Shown here: one piece after another, positions 33,301 to 44,435 of the stretch
How the letters are laid out: each line of letters opens with the position of its first letter
Position numbering within the stretch: position 1 is the stretch's first letter
Source: Lobulomyces angularis
Taxonomy: Eukaryota > Chytridiomycota > Chytridiomycetes > Lobulomycetales > Lobulomycetaceae
Direction of reading: 5' to 3'
NCBI GenBank assembly: GCA_027604685.1
Contig: JADHYX010000036.1
Location: forward strand, 26,872 to 90,871
DNA length: 64,000 bases
Made by a program: the position numbers and the translations under genes
Notes under the pieces: generated by a model
Databases searched by the model: none
Told to the model about the DNA's origin: nothing
Seen by the model: only the letters and a program-made list of their open reading frames with translations

Positions 33301-33477
33301 ATTACAGAGGAACCTTTAAAACATGAAATTTTTGTGAATTTGAATGTTGAAATGTTTGAAAAGTTTTTTGATGTTGTGTTATTGTTGGAAAAAGAAATAT
33401 TTGATGTAGAAAAAGTGTCAAAAATTGAGCTTGCCGAAAAATTGAATGAAAATGAAATAACTCAAAATTCCGTTTAA
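27314..33477 (+). CDS. SPEF2: SPEF2/CPC1-like axonemal central-apparatus protein
   Basis: A long gene with some twenty short introns, about 1,600-1,700 residues by estimate (human SPEF2 is 1,822). The start MSQILAQWLNKEVFLSKKVP and the following YYYG/ELFQKLQLEFANN form the calponin-homology-like (DUF1042) N-terminus of SPEF2. Charged coiled-coil helices follow (about 28,380-28,900, Arg/Lys/Glu-rich). Next comes an adenylate-kinase-like P-loop domain, LRLSIIGKPYSGKFSIAKEI then SRLYGLPIISADELVQSAL, and later WILLNFPKNRVQAQLLEKEL. The C-terminal half is acidic helix and linker. In Chlamydomonas and mammals this protein sits in the C1b projection of the central pair and is needed for normal beating. 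Its presence implies a cell that builds a 9+2 flagellum. Exon edges in the 29.8-31.3 and 32.5-33.3 kb stretches are uncertain. Confidence 0.85.
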
Positions 33478-33982
33478 GAATTTTTTGCTAATGTAAGTTG
33501 CATACTTTAGGGCTCTATTTAAAAAAATATCTGATTTTTCAATATTAAATATAAAATGGAAATATAACAGGATACTTGAATAACAAATCGTTTTGCCAAA
33601 GTAAATTTCATAGTAGTGATTAGGTGTTTAATTTATCAAGAATTTCAGTGTTCATCTAAATTACTTATAAATGTGCTTAAGAAATAAATAAATATTGAAC
33701 ATTAAATCCACAAAGCACAAATAGGCGCAAAAAAATAAAGTTGTAAATATTACAAATCAGATTAGATGCACCCAGTGCATTTTAAGTGCTGAAAATATGT
33801 AGATAGCCTAACGACCCAACAACAGTTGTATAGCATTACCAGTGGATAACCTAACCTCAAGAAAAATCAAGAAACGTCTGGAAAAATACCAATAGCAAGA
33901 TCCCTATCACAAACAGAATTTATTCTGAGTTGTTCAAGATTAAATTGCATTTTTTAAATTTTTTTGTGTTACAGATAGAAAA
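33478..33982. other. Intergenic region
   Basis: This is 505 bases between SPEF2 and PBDC1. The centre (about 33,740-33,930) is less AT-rich than the usual spacer and contains the near-palindrome TGCACCCAGTGCA. No frame longer than about 25 codons looks convincing. A CAG/A acceptor-like site lies just before the PBDC1 start (33,973), so a non-coding 5' exon is possible. Confidence 0.35.
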
Positions 33983-34592
33983 ATGGATATTAACGATTTA
34001 GGTTTTGGTGAAAATGCTGGTATTATTATCTTTAATATATTGTTTTTTGATTACTATTCTTAATTGAATTTTTTATTTTCATTAGTTCCACTACCTTCCA
34101 ATTTTGATGTGGTAAGCAGTTTTAATTGTTAGATTAATTAGTTTTGCTCTAAAAATTTGTGTTTAAAAGGAAAAGGATGGTAATAACTTAGAAGAAATTG
34201 AAAAGCAATGGGCGGTCAAAGCTTTTCATCATGCTGAAACTTACGAGAATTTAATCAAAAAAGTTGACGGGAAAAAGTTAAAACTAACAAAAGACGACCT
34301 AAAACTTTATAAAGAATTTCGTGAAGCCTTTCCAGACTTAAATATAGCACAGTTAGATCAAGAAAGGGATTTCGGAGGAAGTCTAAATAAAGAAAAGTGG
34401 AGGAATTACATTGCTTCTTACGAAAAAACAATTGAAGATTATAATTTTGGGACGCTGCTGCGATTAAATTCTAGTTTAGGATATCATGATAATGGGGTTG
34501 ATAATACCATGTTTGCAACAAGATTACAATTTTTGGCAATAGAAGTTGCTAGAAATATGGAAGGCCTGAATTCAAAAATGTTACTTTCTTAA
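33983..34592 (+). CDS. PBDC1 (YPL225W-like) small conserved protein
   Basis: Three exons, 33,983-34,019, 34,086-34,111 and 34,170-34,592, give 161 residues, the family's usual size. The core reads EKQWAVKAFHHAETYENLIK, then LKLTKDDLKLYKEF, FGGSLNKEKWRNYIASYEK and IEDYNFGTLLRLNSSLGY. It ends with FATRLQFLAIEVARNMEG. The 'WA.KA..HAE.Y..L' and 'YNFGTLLRL' blocks are diagnostic of the polysaccharide-biosynthesis-domain protein PBDC1 and its yeast orthologue YPL225W. Despite the domain name, yeast work links the protein to translation and to folding of the elongation factor eEF1A. I state that link from memory of the family. The gene is complete and its tiny 26-base second exon is well supported by frame. 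Confidence 0.88.
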
Positions 34593-35144
34593 ATTTAATT
34601 AATGCTGCAAAATTTTTTTTTCTTTAATAGTTTTAGTATGATACACATTTTAATTATATATTCATTGAAAAAAAAAAAAAAGAAATTTCTTTTCCATGAT
34701 ATCAAAATTTAAAAAAAAAAAAATAATAAAATAAGATCAATTTTTAGTTTATGAAAATGTCAAATCTGGAAAAGTTACAAAAAAAAATTTAATTGGTGTA
34801 ATGCAGTTCTAGCTTCAAAACGAGAGCAACCATTTTAAATGAAGAAAAAAAAAAAAAGCGTTGTAAATTTCCCTTATTATTATTTCATTTTTATATGTAT
34901 GTAAATAATAAGATATATATATTTTTTGTGTGAATTAAATCCATATTTTTTTGTGTGAGTTAAATCCATTTTTTTGTTATAATTAAATACGTTCTTTGAT
35001 ACTGATTTTAAAAACAATAAAATTAACAGAGAAGATCTACCGAATTAAGGGAAAGGAGAGCATTATTTAGTTTTTAAATTTTAATATTAATATTCTCTCT
35101 TAAAAAGTCAGGAACGAAAAAAAAGAAATTTTTCAAAATTAAGA
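34593..35144. other. Low-complexity intergenic region
   Basis: This 552-base gap is dominated by A and T runs (for example 34,669-34,682 and 34,712-34,724) and a short tandem repeat at 34,922-34,990. It presumably includes the ALG6 promoter near its right end. I see no coding frame. Confidence 0.4.
34922..34990 (+). repeat. Imperfect 23-24-base tandem repeat, about three copies
   Basis: Units at 34,922-34,944, 34,946-34,968 and 34,969-34,990 share the pattern TTTTTTGTGTGA(A/G)TTAAATCCAT. The third copy is degenerate (GTTATAATTAAATACG). It lies in non-coding sequence and has no evident function. Confidence 0.6.
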
Positions 35145-37054
35145 ATGGGAAAAGTTTCTCATGTTTACAGTAAAAAGCACAATAGCTTCATTCACTTTGC
35201 ATCACCAGCACTTATTTTGCTCTTTTCTATTTTTTTAAAATGGTCAACAAGTTTAAATTCATTTTCTGGAAAAGGTGTTGAACCAATGCACGGCGATTTT
35301 GAAGCTCAAAGACATTGGATTGAAATAACTTCAAACTTACCTGTAAACCAATGGTATGGTTTCTAAAGTAAACTTTTGTATAATCAACTTTGTTAATAGG
35401 TACACATATAAAACAGAATATTGGGGTTTAGATTATCCTCCTTTAACTGCGTACCATTCTTTGTTGCTTTCAAAATTCAGTTCCAACAAAACTAATTTTG
35501 AGTTAGACAAAAGTAGAGGATTAGAAACGAATCAAGTAATTTTATTTATGAGGTTAACTTCAATTTTTAGTGATCTAATTTTATATTCCGTTTCACTGTT
35601 AGTGTTTTCGGTTTATTTTGTAACCAAATTTGACAAGGTAGCATTATATTTCCTTTTTTTTTAATTAATTATGGTGTTTTAAATGATTTTATATAGAATA
35701 TGTTTTTGATTTTGAGTTTATCACAACCGTCACTGATATTAATAGACCATGGGCATTTCCAGTACAATTCAGTAATGTTGGGACTGACTGTTTTTTCCAT
35801 AATCTTTTTAAGAGATAATCACCTATTACTAGGGAGGTAATTTGGCAATAAATTGAAAGGTTCTCAATTTTTTTACAGTATTTCATTTTGTTTGGCTCTG
35901 TGTTTTAAGCAAATGGTATTTAACACATTTTTCATATGTAATACTGGCAACTAATACATATTTTATTTATTGTAACAGTCACTTTATTACGCTCTACCAA
36001 TATTTTTCTTTCTTTTAGGAAAGTGCTTTCAACTTACCTTTTATAATGGGTAATTTGATATCCATTTATTAGTTAAAAATTTTTTAGAGTATGGACACTT
36101 GTAAAAATTGGTTCTACAGTGATCTTAACCTTCAGCATGATTTTTTCACCATTTTTGTTATCCTTTAATGACTTGGTAATTGTAATCAAAAGAATATTTC
36201 CAATCGCCAGAGGTTTATATGAGGACAAAGTAGGAAATTTTTGGTGTGCCAGCAACGTTCTAATAAAATGGAGAAGTTTATTTGAGATGCAGAATCTCGT
36301 CTATATAAGGTATGTAATTAAATTATTTCACTAAGCGTTGTTCTTCAGTTTGGGTGCGACTTTAATTTCAGTAATTCCTTCTTGTTTGCATTTGTTTTTT
36401 AAGCCGACTTCAAGAAACTTAATTTATGCAATAGTTAATAGTGCATTAGGATTTTTTTTGTTCTCATTTCAGGTACACGAAAAGTCCATTTTATTACCAC
36501 TGCTTCCTGCTACGTTAATGATTATGGAGGAATCATTTGTTGGCGTTCTGTTCAATAATGTCGCAATGTTTAGGTAAAGTAATGAATTTTGTACAAAAAA
36601 TATAAATGCTTTCTTTGAATTGGTTTATAGTATGTTCCCATTATTGAAAAAGGACGGATTAGTTATTCCCTTTTTTGCTCTATTTTCATTATGGAACATT
36701 TTCGTGACTTTTTTACCAACAAACAAAAATAACAATCTTATAAAGCGAGTGGTTACACTGGTAAAAAATAGAATATTTAAAATTCAAATCTTAAAATTTT
36801 TTTATTTCTTATTTTCATTAAAATAGATTTCTGCTTTATCCATTTCAACAATTTTTATTTTGGAAATGTTTTTTGCTCCTCCAGCCCATTTGCCAGATTT
36901 ATTTGTTGTTTTAAATGCGATTATTAGCTTTATTCATTTTATTTTATTTCTTTTTTATTTTAACATCAGGCAAATTTTTCCTCAACTTGGTTGTGATCAC
37001 CACTTGAAAGCTAATAGGGTAGCTGGAAAATACGATAGAAAAAAAAACAACTAA
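35145..37054 (+). CDS. ALG6: ALG6, dolichyl-P-glucose:Man9GlcNAc2-PP-dolichol glucosyltransferase
   Basis: A multi-exon gene of about 495 residues, a polytopic ER membrane enzyme of the GT57 family. The first helix is ALILLFSIFLKWSTSL. The luminal catalytic loop follows, with MHGDFEAQRHWIEITSNLPV (the family's HGDFEAQRHWMEIT, holding the catalytic Asp) and then NQWYRYTYKTEYWGLDYPPL joined to TAYHS. The second block matches ALG6 ('WGLDYPPLTAYHS') and not ALG8, which has 'DYPPFFAWFE'. Later segments SLILIDHGHFQYNSVMLGL and FSFQVHEKSILLPLLPATL are the HxHFQYNS and FQVHEKSIL signatures of ALG6/8. The enzyme adds the first glucose to the lipid-linked oligosaccharide used in N-glycosylation. The C-terminus ends in a basic KANRVAGKYDRKKN tail, a possible ER retrieval signal. 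Confidence 0.93.
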
Positions 37055-37262
37055 AAAAAAGTTAAGACCAATAAAAATATTTTTTTGTAAAAAATTGAGT
37101 GTAATCCTTTTGGCATAGTGTTTGGCTTGAATATTAGGGAGTAGTTGATTAAAATAAGAAAGATAAACTTAAAAAAAAAAAAAGAGAGAGAAGCTGTATT
37201 TAGTTCGTTTTTTTTTATAAATTTAAATCTAAAAAAAATTTTTACAAATCAAAATAAAAAAA
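37055..37262. other. Intergenic region
   Basis: This is 208 bases of AT-rich sequence with A/T runs between two same-strand genes. I see no other feature. Confidence 0.35.
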
Positions 37263-38071
37263 ATGAATAAAAAACTTACACCGAAGCAAATTGAAATGAT
37301 ACACTCAATGCTTAGGGTTGATCAAGGTAAGAAAATTTTTGTGTTTTTTAATTGTTTAAGGTTTATTTACTTCCAGCTGGTGAAATTGGTGCAGATTCAA
37401 TATACAAAGGGCAACACTACATTTTAAAAAATAATCAGACATTGGGTCCATTGATTCAGCACATGTGGGATCAAGTAGTTAAACAATATTTTTTCATAAC
37501 TCTTTGTAAATTTTTGGTTGTTTAACAAAAAAAAAAAAAAACTTAAAGGAAAAGCATCATTTATCAACAATGAATAAATTGGTAGCAGAGCATAGAGTAA
37601 GGCCATCATTATTGGAGCCAGTATGGAAAACTGCAGGATTTGCCCTAGGAACAATGTCAGCACTACTTGGTAAAGAAAGTGCAATGGCACTGACTGAAGC
37701 GGTGGAGACAGTCATTGGTGAACATTATAATGAGTATAAACATAAAAACCTTTGTTGATAAGTTAATATTCAACTTTTCTACTTAAGTCAAATTCGTGAA
37801 TTATTATTGATTGAAGGGGTTGAGGAAATTGATGAATTAAGGGAAATTATCAAAAAATTTAGAGATGAAGAGTTGGAGCACTTAAACCTTGCGGTTGACA
37901 ACGATTCTAAAACAGTATGAATTTTTTAACATTTTAACTTCAAAAAAACCGTTGTACCTAAAACCATAATTATTTTTTTGATGTTTTATTAAGGCACCTT
38001 TCCATTTTATTTTAAATACTTTGGTTAAAGAAGGTTGCAAAGTCGCAATTGAAATAGCCAAAAAAGTTTAG
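37263..38071 (+). CDS. COQ7: COQ7/CAT5, 5-demethoxyubiquinone hydroxylase
   Basis: Five exons, 37,263-37,326, 37,377-37,474, 37,549-37,733, 37,788-37,914 and 37,994-38,071, give 183 residues. The start [20 protein letters not shown] leads directly into [14 protein letters not shown]. The di-iron four-helix bundle has its ligands in place: Glu of GEIGAD, EKHH, Glu of the [14 protein letters not shown] helix, and the paired Glu/His of [13 protein letters not shown]. The 'RP..L.P.W...GFALG...ALLG' turn typical of the family is present. COQ7 hydroxylates demethoxyubiquinone in the penultimate step of ubiquinone synthesis on the mitochondrial inner membrane. The odd point is the N-terminus: there is no basic amphipathic mitochondrial presequence before the catalytic core. 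An upstream coding exon may be missing or import may use internal signals. Confidence 0.93.
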
Positions 38072-38388
38072 GTGATAGTGTAATTTGTTGTTCCAACGCG
38101 AGTGATAAAAATCTTTGTATTTTAAATCAAAATCAACATATTTTATATAAAACAAGTTGTTTTTAATAGTTTTTTTTTCTCCTACCTTTTCAACTGATAA
38201 ATTTTTAGTGTCTCACTTCTAAAAAATTTTTTTCTCCAAAAAATTTTTAGACCAAATCTTATCACATTTATCATAGTTTAAGGATCAAAATTGATTTCAA
38301 AAAAATAAAAAAAAACATAGTAAGTTTTTTAATTTTTGTTTATATACTTATTTCAAACAAAAATCTTTCCAAGTTCATTTTTTTGTAA
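38072..38388. other. Intergenic region
   Basis: This is 317 AT-rich bases between COQ7 and TMEM135. I see no open frame or repeat worth naming. Confidence 0.35.
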
Positions 38389-40772
38389 ATGGTTAATTTC
38401 AAATTGTATGAAAATTTTATAGAATCAATTGCTGTAGTTCTATCGAAAGCATTAACTAATGATGAGAGAGGTAACAAATTATTTATAGTTGCATGAAAAA
38501 TATTTGATAATTTTAATAAAATTATTTTCAAAAATGCAATAAAAACCACATGTTTTACAATTAAGAAATTCTTGATTTCTTTATCACTTTATATTAATTT
38601 TTTTACACTATAGAAAAAATTGCCAAAAATTTTCAGAGTTTTAATGAAAGGTTACGACAACTTTCCTCTGGTAAAGCTTAGCACTAAAAAAACTTAAAAG
38701 ACAATTATCAAGTAAAATATTTTAACTAGGTACTTTTTTATTTAGATAATTTAAAAAGAATTAAACAGGAAGCTGAAATTAAAAGACCGTATTGTAAACA
38801 TAAGCTAACTTGTACACAGAGCTGTATAAGATCTTTTTTGAAAAGTTTTTGCACAACTTACATTTTAAAGTACGCATTAGGTTTTATACCTACGTTAATG
38901 ACAGGTACTCAAAATGACCTAGGATCAGAAAACTCATAAATAACTGAATTAAAAATTTACTAATCATGTTTGTTAAATTTATAGGGAAGATTTTCAGGAA
39001 CCCTAGGTTAATTTTACTTTTAGGAGGAAGAGATACAACTCAGTTATCTTTATTTTTGTCATCTTTTACATTTTTATATAAGGTTTCTTCATTCAGCTTC
39101 ATTCAAACAAGACTAAATTTATATTGTTTTTTATTAGGTGCTGCTTTGTAGTTTGCGTAGAATTTTTGTTTCTAATGATTGGAAAATTTCCTTCATCGCA
39201 GGCTTGGTCGCCAGTTCTAGTTTAGCGATTGACCGAAATGACACAAGAAGGTGACTATTTTCATTCCATTTTTGAAAATCTAATATTGAATACTCAACCT
39301 CAAATTATATTTGATTAGATTAATGATTGCGTTGTATCTGAGCACACGAAATTTGCATTTCATTTCAAGACATCTATGGAGAAATCACGTAGAACCAAGG
39401 TGGGATCCTAATGATGATTCGAAAAATGAAGTTAAAGAAGAGAAAACAAAACCGAAATATTTAATTTCAAGCCCTAGGATTCCAGGAGAAGTTAGGAAGT
39501 ACGGCGAGGAAATTAATCCGTTTTCCTTCGAATTTTCAAGCAAAATTCCTAAAAGTTTGGAAACCAAAGACAGCAAAAAAGTAGAAACTGTTGTTACGAC
39601 CAGAAAATTGGATAATAAAATTGATATAATAAGAAAATTTGTAAGAAAATGTGCAGCAGTGTCATTAATGATGATATCCTCAGGTGACAAAGTTTAAAAA
39701 TACTTTGCTTTGAATTAAAATATTATAATTAATGCTAAAAAAAATTTTTTTTTTCTCTAGGGCAAATTGCTTACGGATTCGTATTACACCCAGAAACTCT
39801 AAACAGTTCTTACTTCTCGTTTTTATTACTGCATGGAAATTTTAAAAAAAAGGAGCCCTTAAGAGCGAAGAATTATTTGAATGCATGGTATGATTAGTAA
39901 CTTTTACCACATAAACTGTTTCTATAATTTTCTAGGACCAATGTAATTGCTAATATTGCAACTAATAACTTAAGTCCACTCTATAATGAATACAAAATAC
40001 CACCTGAATTAAAAGAATTTAAAGAGAATTTAGGTATGACCAAAAGTGGGATGTTGATGTGCTCATTACAGCATGGAAATCATTATTATTGCAGTGGCGG
40101 TGCGCTTAGCATATTTAAATCTGAAATATTAAGAGCAGTTGCCTTGTATGCTCCGTTAAATTTTGTAATTTTTCACATCTTCAAATTTGTTAAATTTTAT
40201 TTTGCTTTTTCCAGTTTATGACGGTAGTGTTTAAAATAGATAAATTTGTGAAGGATCCAAAAAATACTTTACTTATTGTCACAAAAAGTATTTTGAGGTC
40301 AACGTTATTTTTAGCTTCCTATGTGACAGGTATTTAAAATATTTGGAATGTTTCAAAACTTCTCGGCATTAAAAAATGATACTTTTAGTTGCGTTTAGTT
40401 CTGTTTGCTATTTTAGACGAATATTTGGTGGTGATAAAATTTGGATGTATTATGTTAGTTACTCAAGACAACCATATTTTAATTTTTTTTTAGGTGAATG
40501 GTTTTTTGGCTGGATCTACCGTTTTGTTAGAAGCACCTGGTATATAAAAGACCTTTATTTAAGTTAAATATTTGGTTAACAAAGGTAGGAGATTAGAATT
40601 GGCTTTGTATTGCTTTCCGAGAGCATTGGAAAGCTTTTTTAACTGTGGAGTTAAAAAAGGGTGGTTTAGAAACATTAAGAATGGTGAATTAATTTATTTT
40701 GGTTTAAGTATGGCAACGATGATGACATTGTATCAGCATGATCCAGAAAGTATTCACGATGGCTACAGGTAA
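38389..40772 (+). CDS. TMEM135-like membrane protein (TIM17-superfamily relative)
   Basis: A gene of about a dozen exons and roughly 550 residues. An N-terminal cysteine-rich stretch reads RPYCKHKLTCTQSCIRSFLK. Hydrophobic segments follow: TYILKYALGFIPTLM, then WKISFIAGLVASSSLAIDRN and RLMIALYLSTRNLHFISRHL. After an insert of Lys/Glu/Ser come IAYGFVLHPETLNSSYFSFL, then TNVIANIATNNLSPLYNEYK, HGNHYYCSGGALSIFKSEIL, and a final RRLELALYCFPRALESFF. The Cys-x-x-x-C N-terminus and the late 'RRLELALY..PRALES' are distinctive for TMEM135. In animals and fungi this protein affects mitochondrial dynamics and peroxisomal or lipid metabolism. The model stops at TAA 40,770-40,772 after HDGYR. A splice at AG/GTAAAA there to an exon ending FFGVN is also possible. 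A decayed copy lies at 26.7-27.26 kb. Confidence 0.85.
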
Positions 40773-42350
40773 AAAACCGCTGAAATTTAAAAATCTCACA
40801 GTTATAAAAATACAGAAAAATTATGATTAGATTTTTTGGAGTTAATTAAAATTAACAGAGCCAAGACAAATTTGTTTAGTTATAACGATTACTTAAAACT
40901 TTTTTTGTAGATGTTATTTTAAAAAAAACCTATTTAGACAGACAAGATTAAAATTATAACCTACACATCAAATTTTCATTATTGATATTTTGTTTTTTTA
41001 AATAAGCATTAATATAAACAATTTTGTATGTGATTAATACCTAAAAGTTTTGATTTATGAATGATGAAAAATTTGCCACTAACTGGATGAATTAATGATG
41101 GTTTTTTATAAAACAATAAATCTGAGTCATTGACAAAAACCTTTTTTTAACGTTAAGACCAATTTAAACATGTTCTTCAAACCGAGCGAAAGTCACTAAG
41201 CAATTAAACGAATTACTGAAAGGAAATTAACTTCAGGTTATATTATATTACAATAATTATTGTAAAGAACATCAAATCATTTACAATGAAAATCTGTTTT
41301 AATGAAGAAACAATCACAAGTGTAGAGTAAGTTCATTTTCTAAGTCTTTTATTTAATGAATAAACATTTCAGCCATAAGCCTTTCCTTGATTAAAATAAG
41401 TGCATTAAATTATTTTGAAAAAGAAAAATTCCCCAAAAATGTAAACAGTAGTGACCGATAATAACATTTCATCAAAATGGTAAATTTCACATTATATATT
41501 TCAGTTTTACAGTATAGAAATTTTCTACTCAAACTACTTACTTCTTCAAATATTTTATTTTAGATTGTTGAAATTATAGGAATATAATAGTATTGTAGAG
41601 TTGAAATTTTAATGTCATAATATTACTATGTTTCTTTAGATAAAAATTTGGTTAATATAAAACTAATATGAAAGTGCTGCTAGTTATTATAAGCAACTTA
41701 CCAATAGTTCAAGAAATATCTTCAACTTCTAAATTCTTCATTAGAAAAAGACTATTTCTTTAAACTAATAAATTTAACAAATATTATAGGAATGCTGTGT
41801 AATCTATGAAATATTAACTCTTAATAGTTTGCTGCCTGTGTTTAATCTGTTTTTTAATGGAGCTCCTTTTGTTAACTCAGGTTAACTAAATTGCCTTGAC
41901 AATATAAGGTTGCAGATACATCAGTTTGAATGCCATAAAACTAACTTTTAATGGCATGGAGTGTTTTGAAATTTGATGGCAGACCAAACAGTTTTAAAAG
42001 GTAAGAATTAAACTAAAAGCTTTATTTTGAAACTGCTTCTTTTCTTTCCTTATCAATTTGATCCACTTACTCAGCAAACTTCCAGATTCTGTTGCAGCTC
42101 CTAATATCAGCTCTTCAGCAGTATCGTCCGAATGACATATAGTCATTAACCACAAATACCTAATTTAATTTGAAATATTTTAATTTTTAATGAACTTTAT
42201 TAGCTTTTTTTAAATCCTTAATTTTAAAATTTTAAATAATGGGAAAATTAATTTCTAAATAGACTCTTCTATTTTATTAATTAATAAACTTATATAGTAT
42301 TTAAGTTACAAAGTACAATATACAATATTTTTTATTTCGTATTTTACAAG
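40773..42350. other. Long intergenic region, partly duplicated near 26.7-27.0 kb
   Basis: This is the largest gene-poor gap, about 1.6 kb. The segments 41,111-41,375 and about 41,855-41,980 have recognisable, inverted counterparts at 26,690-27,010, next to the TMEM135 relic. They are thus the ancestral TMEM135 3' flank. The stretch 41,376-41,850 has no counterpart there. A minus-strand open stretch is described separately at about 41,998-42,165. I found no tRNA-like or other structured RNA by eye. Confidence 0.5.
41998..42165 (-). other. Isolated coding-like open stretch, possible gene remnant
   Basis: On the minus strand an AAATTAG acceptor-like site is followed by an open frame reading LWLMTICHSDDTAEELILGA, then ATESGSLLSKWIKLIRKEKK and a stop near 41,998. 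Base composition is richer in G and C than the surrounding spacer. A consensus GTAAGT lies in the middle, but splicing from it does not reach an open downstream frame. A second stretch in another frame (FNSYLLKLFGLPSNFKTLHA) follows immediately and hits a stop. It looks like a degraded gene or an exon of an unrecognised one. I cannot name the family. Confidence 0.3.
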
Positions 42351-44435
42351 CTACACTAAAAAGTTTTGATAAACAGAATTATCGCCTGCAGAAAACCGTT
42401 TTTCTGCGCCATCAGCTTCTGAAGCGGTTATATTTATTTCACCGTTTGGATTATTAAATTCCGTAAATCTTGGTATATGAGATTGCATTTGAATTTCATT
42501 TCCATCACCAACATTCTTTTGCATATCAGAGGAAAACACTGCATAAGTATTTTCTCGATTGTATTCTGGATTTGCTTTTGGAGAAGTTGAATTTCTTATA
42601 TTACTAAAATCGGAGTCAGTAAATTGATTATCATACGCAGCGGAAAAACTATAAAACTGATTGTAAGAAAAATTGCTAACTTGATTGGAGTTCTGTTGGC
42701 TAGAATTATTCTGTAAATTTCCATCTGCCTTATTATGTTCAGATACTCCATATAGAGCAGAATTATTAAAGTGTTGTGATAAAGAAGCACCGCTGAAATT
42801 GGAAGGATTTGGATAGGATTGGTTTTGTGGTAAATTTGAATATGGTTGAATTTGATTTTGGAATTGGTCAGCAGGTCCCTGAAATTGTTCCATGCTTTGT
42901 TGAGATGGTTGGAACTGCTTTAACTGTTGTTGAAATGCATTGGTGTGTTGTGATGGATAAGCGGATGCCTGCTGTTGTTGAAAATGGACGGAATTTGATT
43001 GTGAATATTGATTAGATAAAGTTTGCTGTGGAAATGAATTTTCTGAATTCTTTTGGTATTGTTCCTGATTTGTATGCTTATGAATATGCTCAACCACTAC
43101 TTGGCGTTGTTGAAACTGATCGGATGAATAACTTTGTTGAAAATGATCAGTTTGTTGATTACGTTGAAGTTGATCCGTTGTTGGTTGGTATGCTCTCCTA
43201 CCATTGAAATTTACTTGGCCTATGTTATTTACAGATGAATCATCTACATTTGATTGATTTCCAGTAACAGAAAAAGTAGATTCACTACAGCTGTATGGAT
43301 GATAAATGCTTGGAACACTTGATTCTGTCGCTGGGGGAGCAATTGAGTAAAATAAGTTACTAGTAATCGGCGCACTTCTGGGTCCATCAGATCTTCCACG
43401 TAGTGCGATAGGTTCAGCTCTATAAGGCGCAGGATCGCTTCTAGCTCTGTTATTTCTTGTTTTTCGATATTCCTTACTATTTTCTTCAGAAACCGAGTTC
43501 ATGTCAATTGTCCAATATGCACCTTTACCTGGCTCATTTACAGGTCTGGGAACTCTAATAAAAGCCTTATTTAATGACAAATTATGTCTTATAGAGTTCT
43601 AATTTTTAATAATTAAGTTAAATATGTAAAACTATAAAATAATACCTTCCATCCGCTACCGGCTGTTTTGTAGAATGGATGATTTTCAGTAATCCAGTTA
43701 TAAATTTCATTTAACGTTATCTGTTTTGTAGGACTCGATTGGATAGCATAAGATATAAGTATTGCATATGAAAATGGTGGTTTTCCACTACCAATTCCTT
43801 CTGATTTAACATCAGTTTCCAACGATAAGCTAGAAATGTTTCTCGGTGTTCCATTAGAAGGCATAGCTGTGTTTTCAATTCCACTAAACTGCGCTGTCAG
43901 TGAGTTGGATGAATTTTGTCTTGAAGTAACATAGAGTTTGCGTGCAAACAAGTCTGCAGTGGAACTTGATCTGCTTTGAATATGCTCCCTTTCTTCCAGG
44001 ATTGATATCTCTGCAGGTGAATTTACACCAGAAGGGAGTGATGTTGGCTCAATATCAGATAAAATTGTACCAGACGATATTGATTTCTGATAATCGCGAA
44101 ATTGTTGATGTGAAATAGATGGCATAACATTTTGACTGTATAAGAAGATTTTAAGCATTAATATAGCGGGAAAAAAAATACCTGTTTGAAATGACACTGT
44201 TTGAAAAGTTAAATCTGCTAATGGATGTCATATCCAAACCAGTTAAAACATTGGCATCATTTTGATGATTGATTGGTTTATTTAACCATTTTTCAATGTC
44301 TGCTCTCTGAGTCAATAGTTCTCCAGATGATGCATTGGAATAGCTGGAGTTTGAATCACTTAGTCTCCTCGCCACTTTTTGCTGAGTAGCATCAGAGATT
44401 TTTTTATTTATGTCCAAAAGACCATTATTCTCCAT
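42351..44435 (-). CDS. Forkhead (winged-helix) transcription factor
   Basis: Three exons, 44,435-44,182, 44,135-43,646 and 43,598-42,351, give about 663 residues. The forkhead domain spans about residues 200-285 and crosses the second intron: [47 protein letters not shown] joined to [19 protein letters not shown], then GKGAYWTID. The recognition helix [13 protein letters not shown] is intact, so DNA binding should be normal. The N-terminus is Ser/Asn-rich. The C-terminus is a long Gln/Asn-rich region ([14 protein letters not shown] and similar), as in many activators. In fungi forkhead factors of this type control cell-cycle and morphogenesis genes, but I cannot tell FKH1/2-, HCM1- and FHL1-like groups apart. 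No FHA domain is visible upstream, which argues against FKH1/2 and FHL1. Confidence 0.92.

Noticed and set aside
41286..41388. Two-exon mini-gene MKICFNEETITSV + HKPFLD on the + strand
   Set aside because: The ATG, a GTAAGTT donor and a CAG acceptor line up, but the product is only 20 residues. The matching sequence in the TMEM135 relic flank does not preserve the frame. Most likely chance within the 3' flank.
40773..42350. tRNA or other structured RNA gene in the largest gap
   Set aside because: I looked for cloverleaf-like arms and A/B box motifs by eye on both strands and found none. A covariance-model search would be needed to be certain.
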